A DNA stretch of 64,000 bases from Phenylobacterium sp. SCN 70-31 (GTDB lineage: Bacteria > Pseudomonadota > Alphaproteobacteria > Caulobacterales > Caulobacteraceae). Position 1 is the first letter of the stretch; every line of letters starts with the position of its first letter. Where the stretch lies: contig NZ_MEEX01000001.1 in assembly GCF_001724605.1 (NCBI RefSeq), positions 62,001 to 126,000 on the forward strand, in the 5' to 3' direction. Shown here piece after piece: positions 25,997 to 35,551 of the stretch. Both the position numbers and the translations under genes were made by a program. The notes below the pieces were generated by a model, which was not told the origin of the DNA, did not search any database, and was given only the letters and a program-made list of their open reading frames with translations.

Positions 25997-26938
25997 ATGA
26001 ACGCCGGCATCGACGTCCTGATCAGCGAGGTTGGCCCCCGCGACGGCCTGCAGAGCATCTCCGCGATCATGCCGCTGGAGGCCAAGAAGGCGTGGATCGC
26101 CGCTGAGGCCGCCGCCGGCGTCCGCGAGATCGAGGTGGGGTCGTTCGTTCCCGCCAGCCTTCTGCCGCAACTGGCCGACACGGCCGAGGTCGTGGCCTTC
26201 GCCCGGACGATCCCGGGCCTGACCGTCGCCGTTCTCGTCCCGAACCTGCGCGGCGCCGAAGCCGCCGTGAAGGCCGGGGCGCACAAGCTCACCCTGCCGC
26301 TATCGGTCAGCGAGACCCACAGCCTCAAGAACCTGCGGCGCACGCACGCCCAGGTGCTGGCCGAGGCCAAGGCGATCGCCGACCTCGTCGCCGCCCAGCC
26401 CGCAGACCAGCGTCCGAAGTTCGAGGGCAGCCTTTCCACCGCGTTCGGCTGCACTCTGGAGGGCCCGATCCCCGACGAAACCCTGACCCGGATGGCCGAA
26501 GGGCTTATGGCGGCCGGTTGCGACGAGGTCGGGCTCTCCGACACCACGGGCTACGCCAACCCGGCCGAGGTCGGCCGGCTGGTGAAGCTGATCCGGGGCG
26601 TGGTGGGCGACGACAAGCTGACGGGCATCCACCTGCACAACACGCGAGGCCTGGGCCTGGCCAACGTCGTGGCGGCGCTCAACGCCGGCCTGGACACCAT
26701 CGACTCGTCCCTGGGCGGCATCGGCGGCTGTCCGTTCGCCCCCGGCGCCAGCGGCAACATCGTCACCGAGGACCTGGCCTTCATGCTGGAAGCGATGGGC
26801 CTGCGCACCGGCGTCGATCTCGACAAGCTGCTGGCGGTCCGCAAGATCGTCACCGACGTCCTCCCGGACGAGCCCATGTACGGCTTCGTCCCCGACGCGG
26901 GCCTGCCGCTGGGCTTCGCGCCCGCCCGCGCGGCCTAG
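25997..26938 (+). CDS. HMG-CoA lyase-family enzyme
   Basis: 313 aa TIM barrel of the DRE-metallolyase superfamily. It has EVGPRDGLQ (Arg15, Asp16), EVGSFVP, the metal ligands in IHLHNTRG, and the flexible-loop Cys in GGCPFAPGASGN. It cleaves a 3-hydroxy-3-methyl-acyl-CoA or similar malyl-CoA type substrate into two fragments. Divergent from the CoA-transferase/hydratase operon under a shared operator, it would act last in that pathway. A role in leucine degradation is possible but no other leucine-pathway gene is here. Confidence 0.9.
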   Translation: MNAGIDVLISEVGPRDGLQSISAIMPLEAKKAWIAAEAAAGVREIEVGSFVPASLLPQLADTAEVVAFARTIPGLTVAVLVPNLRGAEAAVKAGAHKLTLPLSVSETHSLKNLRRTHAQVLAEAKAIADLVAAQPADQRPKFEGSLSTAFGCTLEGPIPDETLTRMAEGLMAAGCDEVGLSDTTGYANPAEVGRLVKLIRGVVGDDKLTGIHLHNTRGLGLANVVAALNAGLDTIDSSLGGIGGCPFAPGASGNIVTEDLAFMLEAMGLRTGVDLDKLLAVRKIVTDVLPDEPMYGFVPDAGLPLGFAPARAA

Positions 26939-26950
26939 GCTCCCGGCCTT

Positions 26951-28213
26951 CTAGGCTCCGGGCCGCACGCGCAGCGAGACATCGCAGCTCGTCAACGGTT
27001 CGACGCCGGTCGCCGTCACCCGGACCTGATCCTCGACGTGGAGCGCGCCCCAGCCCAGTTCGCGGTACGGCATGTCGATCGTGAAGACCATGTCCTCCAG
27101 GAACACGAACTCGCCCTGCCCGCCCGGCAGCGTCGGGCCAATCGGGAGCGGATGGTCCGAGTGCTCCAGCCCCACGGAATGCGGCGTCGCGAACAGGTAG
27201 CCCGGAAAGCCCGCCTTGTGGATCGCCTCGATCAGCGCCGTGGTCACGGCCGCGCCCGTCACGCCCGGCTTGATCATGCCGTACGCCACCTCGCAGCCGA
27301 TCTGCACGGCGCGCATCCGGGCCTGAAGCTCGGGGCTTGGCTCGCCGCAGATCGCCACACGGCCCAGGTCTCCGTGGTACCCCCGCAGCTCGCACAGGGC
27401 GTCGAAGGTGATCGAATGCCCCTCGACCACCACGCCGGGCGGCAGGTTCGGCCCGCCATGCCCGGTCGCCAGATAGACGGCGCGGCCGCCGCCCCGGGCG
27501 ATCTCGACATTGTATGTCGTCTGCAACTCGGCCGTCGGCATGCCGGGCCGCAGGGTCGCCAGGGCGGTCTCCAGCGCGGCCTCGTTCAGCCGCGCCACGG
27601 CGCGCAACCGGTCCAGCTCGGCGGGCGACTTCACCATGCGGATCTCGCGGAAGACGTTCAGCGCATCGCGGACCTCGACGCCCGGCAGCCCCACCTGCTC
27701 CAGCCAGGGGCCGACGCGGGGATCGTCGCTCCCGATGACCGCACGCTCCAGCCCGGCGTCCCGCAGCGCCTGCTTCAGCGCATAGAGCGCATTCGCCGCG
27801 TGGCCGCCCCGCAACCCCTCGACCTTGGCCAGATAGGCCTCGTCGCTTTCCGAAAGGGTCTCGTGGCGGATCGGCCAGCGCATGACCTCCTCGATCGCCT
27901 CGGCGTCCTCGACATCGGGGTCGAAATCCCGGCGATCCTTGTAGATCGGGTGCAGATAGCCGCGGATGTTGGGCATCCAGGTGTCAGCCGGATTGCGGAT
28001 GAGCCGATGGTACTCGACGCCATTGACGACCAGCGCCGCCGGCGCATCCTCGCGACGCGGCAAGAGCGCATAGTTGTAGAAGGTCCGCCCCATGCGCATC
28101 AGGGGGCCGATGTAGTCGCTGAGGTACTGCACGTTGATCGGACTGACCGCGATCAGGGCGTCCAACCCATGACGGTCCATCACCTCGTAGGCGCGCGCCT
28201 TGTTGAGCAGCAT
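26951..28213 (-). CDS. M24-family (Xaa-Pro peptidase/creatinase fold) hydrolase
   Basis: 420 aa pita-bread-fold protein with a creatinase-type N-terminal domain (1-160). Metal-ligand candidates are the two Asp residues in FDALCELRGYHGDLG, His in TPHSVGLEHSD, Asp in TIDMP (usually Glu) and Glu in HVEDQV. The metal site is nearly complete, favouring an aminopeptidase or related amidohydrolase over creatinase. It is divergent from a peptide-type ABC importer, suggesting it processes an imported peptide-like or amide substrate. The ATG follows GGGAAG. Confidence 0.88.
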   Translation of the reverse strand: MLLNKARAYEVMDRHGLDALIAVSPINVQYLSDYIGPLMRMGRTFYNYALLPRREDAPAALVVNGVEYHRLIRNPADTWMPNIRGYLHPIYKDRRDFDPDVEDAEAIEEVMRWPIRHETLSESDEAYLAKVEGLRGGHAANALYALKQALRDAGLERAVIGSDDPRVGPWLEQVGLPGVEVRDALNVFREIRMVKSPAELDRLRAVARLNEAALETALATLRPGMPTAELQTTYNVEIARGGGRAVYLATGHGGPNLPPGVVVEGHSITFDALCELRGYHGDLGRVAICGEPSPELQARMRAVQIGCEVAYGMIKPGVTGAAVTTALIEAIHKAGFPGYLFATPHSVGLEHSDHPLPIGPTLPGGQGEFVFLEDMVFTIDMPYRELGWGALHVEDQVRVTATGVEPLTSCDVSLRVRPGA

Positions 28214-28424
28214 CGCTTCCCATCACCCCCAAGATGTATTCATATTAATGCCAATTTGGTTGGCCGACGCTCGCAGGCGCCCGCGGCGTATGCAAACAAA
28301 AACATCTCCCGATGGAGCGCACATCCTCCGGCTGGACGCGCTTGACGGCAGAAGATGCATTTTGAATGATACATCCAGTCCGAACAACGGGCACACGCGG
28401 GGCACGAACTTGTCGGATAGTCAG
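28214..28424. promoter_or_regulatory. Divergent promoter region with candidate operator
   Basis: 211 bp between the M24 gene and the ABC importer. It contains TGTATTCATATTAA at 28235-28248, which matches 8 of 10 arm bases of the palindrome at 14697. It is locally AT-rich near 28235-28260. No gene is seen. Confidence 0.4.
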
Positions 28425-29345
28425 ATGCGGTTGCTGAGGGGCCTTCGCGACCTCGCGTTCGTCGCCCTGGCGACGACGACCGTGCTCTTCTTCCTGGTCC
28501 GGCTGACGGGCGACCCCGCCGTGATGCTGGCCGGCGAAAGCGCGACGCCCGCGCAGCTCGCCGAGATCCGGGCCGCCTATGGCTTCGACAAGAGCCTGAT
28601 CGAGCAATACCTGATCTACCTCTGGAAGGTCCTGCACCTGGACCTGGGGGTTTCGCTACAGGACGGCCAGCCGGCGCTCCACAAGGTTCTGATGGCCTAT
28701 CCGGCCACGCTGGGCCTCGCCGCGGCGGCCGTCGCGACGAACGTTCTCGTCTCGGTGCCGATCGGCGCCTGGCTGGGGCAGAGCCGCAGCCGCTTATCCA
28801 GCGTCGTGCGCGGGGTGCTCACGGTCATGCAGGGCTTTCCGGGCTTCGTCTTCGCGCTGTTGCTGGTCAACATCTTCGCCGTCGGTCTCGAGTGGTTTCC
28901 CTCGGTGGGCTACGGCGGCCCGGAGACCTGGGTGCTGCCCGTCGTCTCGGTGGTCTCGTTCCTGGCTCCCAAGCTGATCCGCGTGGTCGAGGCCAACACC
29001 CGCGCCGCCCTGGGCTCCAACTTCGTGCGCACCGCCCGTTCCATAGGCGCCACCGACGGCGAGATCCTCTGGCGTCACGTCCTGCCCAACGCGCTGCTTG
29101 GCGCGGTCGCGCTGATCGGCGCCGAGATCGCCTTCATGCTCACCGGGCTGGTGATCATCGAATCCATCTTCGCCTGGCCCGGCATCGGCTGGCTCCTGGT
29201 CCAGTCGACGCTCAACCTGGATTTCCCCGTCGTTCAGGCCATCGCCCTGGTGATCGTCATCAGCGTGTTCCTCAGCAACGCGGCGACCGAGGCCGTGCAG
29301 GTCCTGTTCGACCCGCGCCGCCGCAGCATGGCCCGCTCCACATGA
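28425..29345 (+). CDS. Peptide/nickel-type ABC transporter permease (DppB-like)
   Basis: 306 aa inner-membrane permease. It has six hydrophobic segments and the EAA loop (ARSIGATDGEILWRHVLPN) that contacts the ATPases. I use the ATG at 28425; a TTG at 28410 is in frame. It is first in a five-gene operon with 4-bp overlaps. The substrate class is normally oligopeptides or related small solutes. Confidence 0.92.
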   Translation: MRLLRGLRDLAFVALATTTVLFFLVRLTGDPAVMLAGESATPAQLAEIRAAYGFDKSLIEQYLIYLWKVLHLDLGVSLQDGQPALHKVLMAYPATLGLAAAAVATNVLVSVPIGAWLGQSRSRLSSVVRGVLTVMQGFPGFVFALLLVNIFAVGLEWFPSVGYGGPETWVLPVVSVVSFLAPKLIRVVEANTRAALGSNFVRTARSIGATDGEILWRHVLPNALLGAVALIGAEIAFMLTGLVIIESIFAWPGIGWLLVQSTLNLDFPVVQAIALVIVISVFLSNAATEAVQVLFDPRRRSMARST

Positions 29346-30151
29346 TCGCGCGCCCGCACTGGACCACGCTCCTGATGGCGGTGGTGGCGAGCTTCTGCCT
29401 CGTCGTCATCCTGTTCGGCGGCCTCATCGAGGCCCGGCTCGATCCGCACGCCATGCTCCAGGACAACCGGTTGAGCGCGCCGCTCAGCCACGGCTACCTC
29501 CTGGGCTCCGACGAGTTCGGCCGCGATGTGGTCGCCCGCCTTCTGGCCGGCCTGCGCTGGTCGGTCAGCATCGCCACCCTGTCGACGGCCATCGCCTTCG
29601 CGATCGGCGTGACGCTGGGCCTGGTGGCCGCCCGCCGCGAGTCCTGGCTGAGCACCGTGCTGCGGCAGATCACGACGTTCACCCAGGCGTTCCCCGCCTT
29701 CGTCCTGGCGGTGACCGTCATCGCCATCCTGGGAAGCGACGGAATCTGGTCGGTCGTCCTGACTCTCGGCCTGATCACCTGGCCGGTGTTCGCCCGGGTC
29801 TCCTACGCCGAAGGCCGCGCCATCTTCCAGCGCGAGTACGTTCTGGCGGCCGAGATGATGGGCATGTCCCGGATCCGCCTGTACCTGCGCCATGTGCTGC
29901 CCAGCCTGATCCCGTCCCTATCCGTGCTGCTGGTCTTCCATTTCGCGGACATGATCATCGCCGAAAGCGCGCTCTCGTTCCTGGGCATCGGCGCGCCGCT
30001 GGGCGCGGCCACCTGGGGGGCGATGCTCAGCGAGAGCCGGACCTACATGTACGACGCGCCCTGGCTCCTGATCGCCCCGGCCGGGGCCATCGTGATCCTG
30101 ATCATCACGGCGCAACTGTTCGGCCAGCACCTGCGCGAGCGCACGCAATGA
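29342..30151 (+). CDS. Peptide/nickel-type ABC transporter permease (DppC-like)
   Basis: 269 aa. It has the family start LLGSDEFGRDVVARLLAGLRWS, an EAA loop (AAEMMGMSRIRLYLRHVLP) and five to six membrane segments. It overlaps the preceding stop by ATGA and pairs with the DppB-like permease. Confidence 0.92.
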   Translation: MIARPHWTTLLMAVVASFCLVVILFGGLIEARLDPHAMLQDNRLSAPLSHGYLLGSDEFGRDVVARLLAGLRWSVSIATLSTAIAFAIGVTLGLVAARRESWLSTVLRQITTFTQAFPAFVLAVTVIAILGSDGIWSVVLTLGLITWPVFARVSYAEGRAIFQREYVLAAEMMGMSRIRLYLRHVLPSLIPSLSVLLVFHFADMIIAESALSFLGIGAPLGAATWGAMLSESRTYMYDAPWLLIAPAGAIVILIITAQLFGQHLRERTQ

Positions 30152-30951
30152 GCGAACCGGTCCTCGACGTCCGCGACCTGACCATCGAGGTCGCCGAGCC
30201 GGGTGGGCCCCGCGCGCTGGTTCAGGGCCTGAGCCTGTCGATCGCACGGGGCGAGATCCTGGGCGTGGTCGGCGAAAGCGGCTCGGGCAAGACGCTGTCG
30301 GCCTTCGCCATCGCCGGGCTGCTGCCGCCGCGCGTCCGCGTCGCCGGCGGCGAGATCCATCTGGCCGGTCGCCGGATCGACGCCCTGTCCGACGCCGACC
30401 GGCGCCCCACCCGCGGACGCGACGTCGGCGTGGTGTTCCAGGACCCCCTGTCGTCGTTCAACCCGGTCCGCACGATCGGCTCGATGCTGATCGAGTCGGC
30501 CCAGCGGCATCAGCGGACGACCGAGAGCGACGCGCGAGACCGCGCCATCCAGTCGCTGCGCCAGATGCGTCTGCCCGGCGAGAACGCCTCGGTGGACTGC
30601 TACCCGCACATGCTTTCGGGCGGGCAGCGCCAGCGGGCGATGATCGCGCTGGCGCTGATCAACCGCCCGGCCCTGCTGATCGCCGACGAGCCCACCACCG
30701 CGCTCGATCCCACCGTTCAGCTCCAGATCCTGGCGCTGCTGAAGCGTGAGGCCGCGGACCGCGGCTGCCTGCTCATCACCCACGATCTCAGCGTCGCCGC
30801 CGCGATCTGCCACCGCATCGCCGTCATGAAGGACGGGCGGCTGCTGGAACAGGGACCGACGGACCGGCTTCTCACCGAGCCCGAGCATCCCTTCACACGG
30901 GAACTGATCGCCAGTGCGCCCTCGCGCCGCAGCCTGATGGCCGCCCTATGA
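30148..30951 (+). CDS. ABC transporter ATPase (DppD-like)
   Basis: 267 aa. Walker A is GESGSGKT, the signature LSGGQRQR, Walker B LLIADEP, and the H-loop ITHDLS. It is about 60 residues shorter than E. coli DppD because the C-terminal oligopeptide-transporter extension is missing. It overlaps both neighbours by 4 bp. Confidence 0.92.
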   Translation: MSEPVLDVRDLTIEVAEPGGPRALVQGLSLSIARGEILGVVGESGSGKTLSAFAIAGLLPPRVRVAGGEIHLAGRRIDALSDADRRPTRGRDVGVVFQDPLSSFNPVRTIGSMLIESAQRHQRTTESDARDRAIQSLRQMRLPGENASVDCYPHMLSGGQRQRAMIALALINRPALLIADEPTTALDPTVQLQILALLKREAADRGCLLITHDLSVAAAICHRIAVMKDGRLLEQGPTDRLLTEPEHPFTRELIASAPSRRSLMAAL

Positions 30952-31823
30952 CCTCCGCCCTGCTGGACGTACAGGACCTCGACATCGTCTACGGCAAGGG
31001 TCGCGGCGCGCATCGCGCCGTCAAGGCCGCCAGCTTCCAGATCCAGCGCGGTGAGATCCTCGCCGTCGTCGGCGAATCCGGCTGCGGCAAGTCCAGCCTG
31101 GCGCGGGGCGTCGCCGGCATCCTGCAACCCGCCGCCGGCCGCATCCTGCTGGACGGCGCGCCCTTGGGCGGGGCTCGCGGCCGCGCCGCGTCGGTGGCGC
31201 GGCGCGCCGTGCAGATGGTCTTTCAGGACCCCGACGCCAGCCTGAACCCCAATCACACCATCGGCGCCATCCTGGACGAACCCCTGATCGTCACCGGCTT
31301 CGGCGACGCCGCAGCGCGACGCGCGCGGATCGAGGAGCTTATGGCCCTGGTCCGCCTGGACCTGGCCTTGCTGGAGCGCCGCCCGCGGGCGCTGTCCGGC
31401 GGCCAGAAGCAGCGCGTGGCCATCGCGCGCGCGCTCGCCATGTCGCCGCGGCTGCTGATCGCCGACGAGGCCCTGTCGGCCCTGGACCTGACGGCCCAGG
31501 CGCGCATGGCCACGCTGTTCCACGACATCCGCGACCGGCTCGGGATCGCGATCCTGTTCATCTCCCACGACATGCGGATGGTGGCTCAGCTCGCCGATAC
31601 GGTGTGCGTGATCCGCGACGGCGAGATCGTCGAGCACGGTCCGACGCGCGAGATCATGGCGGCGCCCCGCTCGCCCTACACCCGTCTGCTGCTGGCCGCA
31701 GCGCTCGACCCCAAGGCGGCGCTGGGAGACCCCGACCTCCTGGATGCGCTCGCGAGCGGCGAGTCGGAGAAGGCCGATATGGCGGTCGCCCGGCTGCTGG
31801 CCCGCCCGGAGTCCGTCGCCTGA
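30948..31823 (+). CDS. ABC transporter ATPase (DppF-like)
   Basis: 291 aa. Walker A is GESGCGKSS, the signature LSGGQKQR and the H-loop ISHDMR. Walker B reads LLIADEALSALD, with Ala instead of the usual Pro, a common variant. It forms the ATPase pair with the preceding protein. Confidence 0.92.
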   Translation: MTSALLDVQDLDIVYGKGRGAHRAVKAASFQIQRGEILAVVGESGCGKSSLARGVAGILQPAAGRILLDGAPLGGARGRAASVARRAVQMVFQDPDASLNPNHTIGAILDEPLIVTGFGDAAARRARIEELMALVRLDLALLERRPRALSGGQKQRVAIARALAMSPRLLIADEALSALDLTAQARMATLFHDIRDRLGIAILFISHDMRMVAQLADTVCVIRDGEIVEHGPTREIMAAPRSPYTRLLLAAALDPKAALGDPDLLDALASGESEKADMAVARLLARPESVA

Positions 31824-33361
31824 TGTTCGCCCGCAAGCTCCTGGCCGGCCTGTTCGCCGGCGCCCTTCTCCTCTCCGGCGTCGGCTGTGCGCCCCGGCCC
31901 GCGCCGAAGACCGACGAGCTGCGGATCGCGCTCAACGCCCTGCCGCCCAGCCTCGGCAATCCGTTCCGCGGCAACGGCCGGCCCGGCAGCCTCCTGTGGT
32001 CGGGGATCTTCGACGGCCTGACCCAGTTCGACGAACAGGCCACCCTGCAGCCGGCTCTGGCCACGAGCTGGGAGCTGATCTCGCCGACCGTGTGGCGCTT
32101 CACCCTGCGCGAGGGCGTCGTCTACAGCGACGGCAAGCCCTTCGACAGCGGCAGCGTGGTGGCCGTGATCGACTGGCTCAAGTCCCCCGCCGGCCGCCGC
32201 ACGCTGATGGGCAGCGAGCTGCGCGGACTCAAGGGCGCCAAGGCCATCGGACCCCATCAGGTCGATATCGAGACCACCGCGCCCGACCCGATCCTCCCCA
32301 AGCGGATGTCGGCCGTCTACATGGTGGAGCCCGACGCCTGGAAGCGGCTGGGGCCCGACGCGTTCGCCCAGCGCCCCATCGGCACGGGCGCCTTCATGGT
32401 GACGAACTGGGATCCGGCGCGACGTCGACTGACCATGAGCCGCAACCCGAAGAGCTGGCGCGGCTCCACCATCGAACGGGTCACCTTCGTCGAACTGCCG
32501 AACGGCTCGGCCCGGGCTCAGGCCCTGCTCTCCCGCGACGTGGACATCGCCTTCGTCGACCTGGAGGAGACCCCCCGCCTCAAGCGCAACGGGATCCATA
32601 TCCTGACGACGCCGTCCGGCCAGGTGAAGGGCTTCACCTTCCGCGTGGCGGGCGGCGACCCGAAGTCGCCGGTGCAGGACGTGCGCGTACGCCAGGCCCT
32701 CAACTACGCCCTCGACAAGGCGACGATCTCGCGCTCGCTGCTGGACGCGCCGACGCCCTCGGGCCAGCCGGCGTCGCGCGAAGCCTTCGGATACGATCCG
32801 ACGATCCCGCCCTACCCCTACGATCCCGCAAAGGCCCGCAGGCTGCTGGCCGAGGCCGGGTATCCGAACGGGTTCCCGCTGGTCCTGAACGTGCTCAAGG
32901 ACACCTCTCCCGGCGACGACATGATCGCCGAGCAGGTGGCGGAGTACTGGCGCCAGATCGGCGTGCCCACCACGCTCAAGGTGCTCACCTTCCCCGAGCA
33001 CATGCGCCGGTACACGACCAACACCTGGACCGGCGACGCTTTCTCGATCTCCTGGAACACCTATCAGTACTACGACGTGACCCGCCCCATGGAGGACTTC
33101 TCGTGCAATCGCGCGAACCCCTTCTTCTGCGACCGCGAGATCACCGCCCGGCTCGACGAGGCCAAGCAGATCATGGACGACGGCCAGCGTCTGAAGGCCT
33201 TCCAGGACTTGGCCCGCGCCTATCGCGAGGCCGCGCCCAGCGTGTTCATCGTCGAGCATCGCGACGTGGTGGCCTACAATCCGGATATCCGGAACTTCCG
33301 CATGCGCCAGCGCGTGCCCCGCTACGAAGTCATGACCTGGCGGACGGGCGACGCGCCGTGA
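31823..33361 (+). CDS. Peptide/nickel-type solute-binding lipoprotein
   Basis: 512 aa, SBP_bac_5 family. The signal peptide ends in a lipobox-like SGVGC (Cys about 19), so it is probably membrane-anchored in the periplasm. The body has WRFTLREGVVYSDGKPF and VRQALNYALDK, typical of family members. The ATG overlaps the previous stop (TGATG). Placing the binding protein last in the operon, after both ATPases, is less usual than placing it first. Confidence 0.92.
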   Translation: MFARKLLAGLFAGALLLSGVGCAPRPAPKTDELRIALNALPPSLGNPFRGNGRPGSLLWSGIFDGLTQFDEQATLQPALATSWELISPTVWRFTLREGVVYSDGKPFDSGSVVAVIDWLKSPAGRRTLMGSELRGLKGAKAIGPHQVDIETTAPDPILPKRMSAVYMVEPDAWKRLGPDAFAQRPIGTGAFMVTNWDPARRRLTMSRNPKSWRGSTIERVTFVELPNGSARAQALLSRDVDIAFVDLEETPRLKRNGIHILTTPSGQVKGFTFRVAGGDPKSPVQDVRVRQALNYALDKATISRSLLDAPTPSGQPASREAFGYDPTIPPYPYDPAKARRLLAEAGYPNGFPLVLNVLKDTSPGDDMIAEQVAEYWRQIGVPTTLKVLTFPEHMRRYTTNTWTGDAFSISWNTYQYYDVTRPMEDFSCNRANPFFCDREITARLDEAKQIMDDGQRLKAFQDLARAYREAAPSVFIVEHRDVVAYNPDIRNFRMRQRVPRYEVMTWRTGDAP

Positions 33362-33470
33362 TCGACCGCGGCCGGCGCAACGACGGATTCCGCGATCGCC
33401 ACCCCAAGAAGCCATGCCCGATGGTTTCAGGCGAACCCGCGCGGCGCAGGTGACTCGAACGGGGATCGAC

Positions 33471-34688
33471 ATGGGCGAATTCCGGTCGGGCTGGCCCACC
33501 ATCCTGGCCTCCGCCGCGGGCGCCTGCGCCGGCCTGACGGGACTGGCGTTCTACACCTTCGGCCTTTTCGTGAAGCCGCTGTCGGAAGCCTTCGGCTGGA
33601 CCCGCGGCGAGATCACCCTGGGCATGAGCTTCATCACCCTGGGCACGGTGGCGACCGCGCCCCTTGTGGGCTGGCTGATCGACCGCTTCGGGGTGCGCAG
33701 GGTCGCCGCGCCGTCGCTGATCGGGATCGCGATCGCCTTCGTGCTGGTCTCCCGCGCCGGGCCGCAGCTCGCCACCTTCTACGCCGCCTGTCTCGCCGTG
33801 GCGGTGCTGGGGTGCGCCACCTCGCCGGTGAGCTGGACACGCGCCGTGAGCAGTCGGTTCGTCCGCGGCCGGGGCCTGGCGCTCGGCCTGACTCTGCTGG
33901 GCAGCGCCTCGGCAGGCGTCGTGGGCGTGCCCGTCGTCCAGTGGCTGATCGTCAACCACGGCTGGCGCAGCGGCTATCTCGGAATCTCCGCCTTCGCCGT
34001 GCTGGTCGCCCTTCCGCTGGTGACGCTGTTGCTGCGCCCGGGTCCGGAGCCGCAACGCGTGTCGCACAGCCGGGCGCTTCCCGGCCTGACCCTGGCGCAG
34101 GCGCTGCGCACCGGAGCGTTCTGGACCATCGCCCTGGCCATCCTCGTGCTCATCACCGCCCAGAGCGGCGCGATCATCCACCTCGTGCCCCTGCTCACCG
34201 ACCGGGGGCTGGCCCCCGTCGAGGCGGCGAAACTGGCGGGGGTGATGGGAATCTCTGTGTTCCTGAGCCGCGTGATCGTCGGCGGCCTGCTGGACAGGTT
34301 CTCCCCGCCCCTGGTCGCCGGGCTGACGCTTCTCGCGCCCGTGGCGGCGATGGCGATCCTCGCCGTGTGCGGGGACAGCCGCCCCGCGATCGTCGTGGCC
34401 GTCGTCCTGCTCGGGCTGGCGGCGGGCGCCGAGATCGACTTCCTCTCCTTCTTCGCCGCCCGGCATTTCGGGATGGGCGCATACGGCGCGATCTATGGCT
34501 GGCTGTTCGCCATGTTCAGCCTCGGCAACGGCGTCGGCGCGCCGCTGGTCGGGGCGATCTACGACATAAGCGGCGGATACCAGATCGCCCTCTGGGGCGC
34601 GGCCGCGCTGTTCGCCCTGGGCGCCGCGCTCTTCGGCTCGCTCGCATGGAGACCCGTCTGGGCTGGAACCCCGACGACCGAGGCCTGA
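33471..34688 (+). CDS. Major facilitator superfamily transporter
   Basis: 405 aa from ATG 33471 (GGGG upstream), or 424 aa from ATG 33414. It has twelve predicted membrane segments; the loop 2-3 signature is GWLIDRFGVRRV. It resembles the oxalate/formate antiporter-like or monocarboxylate MFS group (GLFVKPLSEAFGWTRGEI is characteristic). It is the last gene of the catabolic region and probably moves a carboxylate substrate or intermediate. Confidence 0.87.
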   Translation: MGEFRSGWPTILASAAGACAGLTGLAFYTFGLFVKPLSEAFGWTRGEITLGMSFITLGTVATAPLVGWLIDRFGVRRVAAPSLIGIAIAFVLVSRAGPQLATFYAACLAVAVLGCATSPVSWTRAVSSRFVRGRGLALGLTLLGSASAGVVGVPVVQWLIVNHGWRSGYLGISAFAVLVALPLVTLLLRPGPEPQRVSHSRALPGLTLAQALRTGAFWTIALAILVLITAQSGAIIHLVPLLTDRGLAPVEAAKLAGVMGISVFLSRVIVGGLLDRFSPPLVAGLTLLAPVAAMAILAVCGDSRPAIVVAVVLLGLAAGAEIDFLSFFAARHFGMGAYGAIYGWLFAMFSLGNGVGAPLVGAIYDISGGYQIALWGAAALFALGAALFGSLAWRPVWAGTPTTEA

Positions 34689-34827
34689 ACACCAGGGATA
34701 CCGGTGGCCGCGCCAGGCGCCCCCAGATCGCCTCAGGCCACCTCCGTACCGCTACTTAGGGGGCGCTCCCAAATTTCCGCACGACCGCCCGGGCCGTACC
34801 TCTTCGTCATCGACCCTGGAGCTGGCG

Positions 34828-35481
34828 ATGACCCTGGCATACCCGATGAGCGACCCCCGTACGGCCCGCCCCGCGACGGCGCTGACCCAGGCCTTCGAGC
34901 GGCATGGCGGCCGGCAGGCCTTCGCCCGCGACGAGGAGATCTACGCCCAGGACCAGGAGGCCGAGCTTCTGTACCGCGTGGTCCGCGGCGTGGTCCGCAC
35001 CAGCCGCCTCACCGTCGACGGGCGCCGTCAGGTGGGCGACTTCTACTATCCCGGCGACCTGTTCGGGCTGGAGCCCGGCCCCGACCACCGCTTCGCCGCC
35101 GAGGCCCTGACCGACTGCGAGGTCCAGCTCGTGCGCCGCAGCGCAGTGCGCGCCTTCGCGGGCGACGCCGAACTCGACCGCGCCATCCTCGAAGCCACCC
35201 GCCAGGAGATGGAGCGCCTTCAGGACCATGTCGTCATGCTGGGCCGCAAGAGCGCCCGCGAGCGGGTGGCCTGCTTCCTGATGGCGATGGCCGAGCGCCA
35301 GGCCGACGGCCAGGTGGAACTGCCCATGAGCCGCCAGGACATGGCCGACTACCTGGGCCTCACGATCGAGACCGTGTCGCGGATGCTGACCCAGCTCCAG
35401 GGCGAGTCGATCGTGGAGTTCCCCTCGACCCGCCGCTTCCAGATCCGCAAGTGGACCGCGCTCGAAGCGCTGGCCGCCTGA
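34828..35481 (+). CDS. fixK: Crp/Fnr-family regulator, FixK type
   Basis: 217 aa. The cAMP-binding-like beta-roll is followed by the helix-turn-helix MSRQDMADYLGLTIETVSRML, with Glu and Arg positions suited to TTGAT-N4-ATCAA sites. It lacks the N-terminal cysteine cluster of FNR, so it is not itself an oxygen sensor; this is the FixK class, transcribed under FixLJ. At least six matching boxes lie between 39876 and 51008. The ATG follows GGAG. CTACTTAGGGGG at 34753-34764 may be part of a FixJ site, a weak suggestion. Confidence 0.88.
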   Translation: MTLAYPMSDPRTARPATALTQAFERHGGRQAFARDEEIYAQDQEAELLYRVVRGVVRTSRLTVDGRRQVGDFYYPGDLFGLEPGPDHRFAAEALTDCEVQLVRRSAVRAFAGDAELDRAILEATRQEMERLQDHVVMLGRKSARERVACFLMAMAERQADGQVELPMSRQDMADYLGLTIETVSRMLTQLQGESIVEFPSTRRFQIRKWTALEALAA

Positions 35482-35551
35482 ACGTCCGAATTCCGCCTGA
35501 GCGGCCGCAGGCATGAGCGCCGGCCGTCCCCCCGAGACGTGGAGCCTTCCC

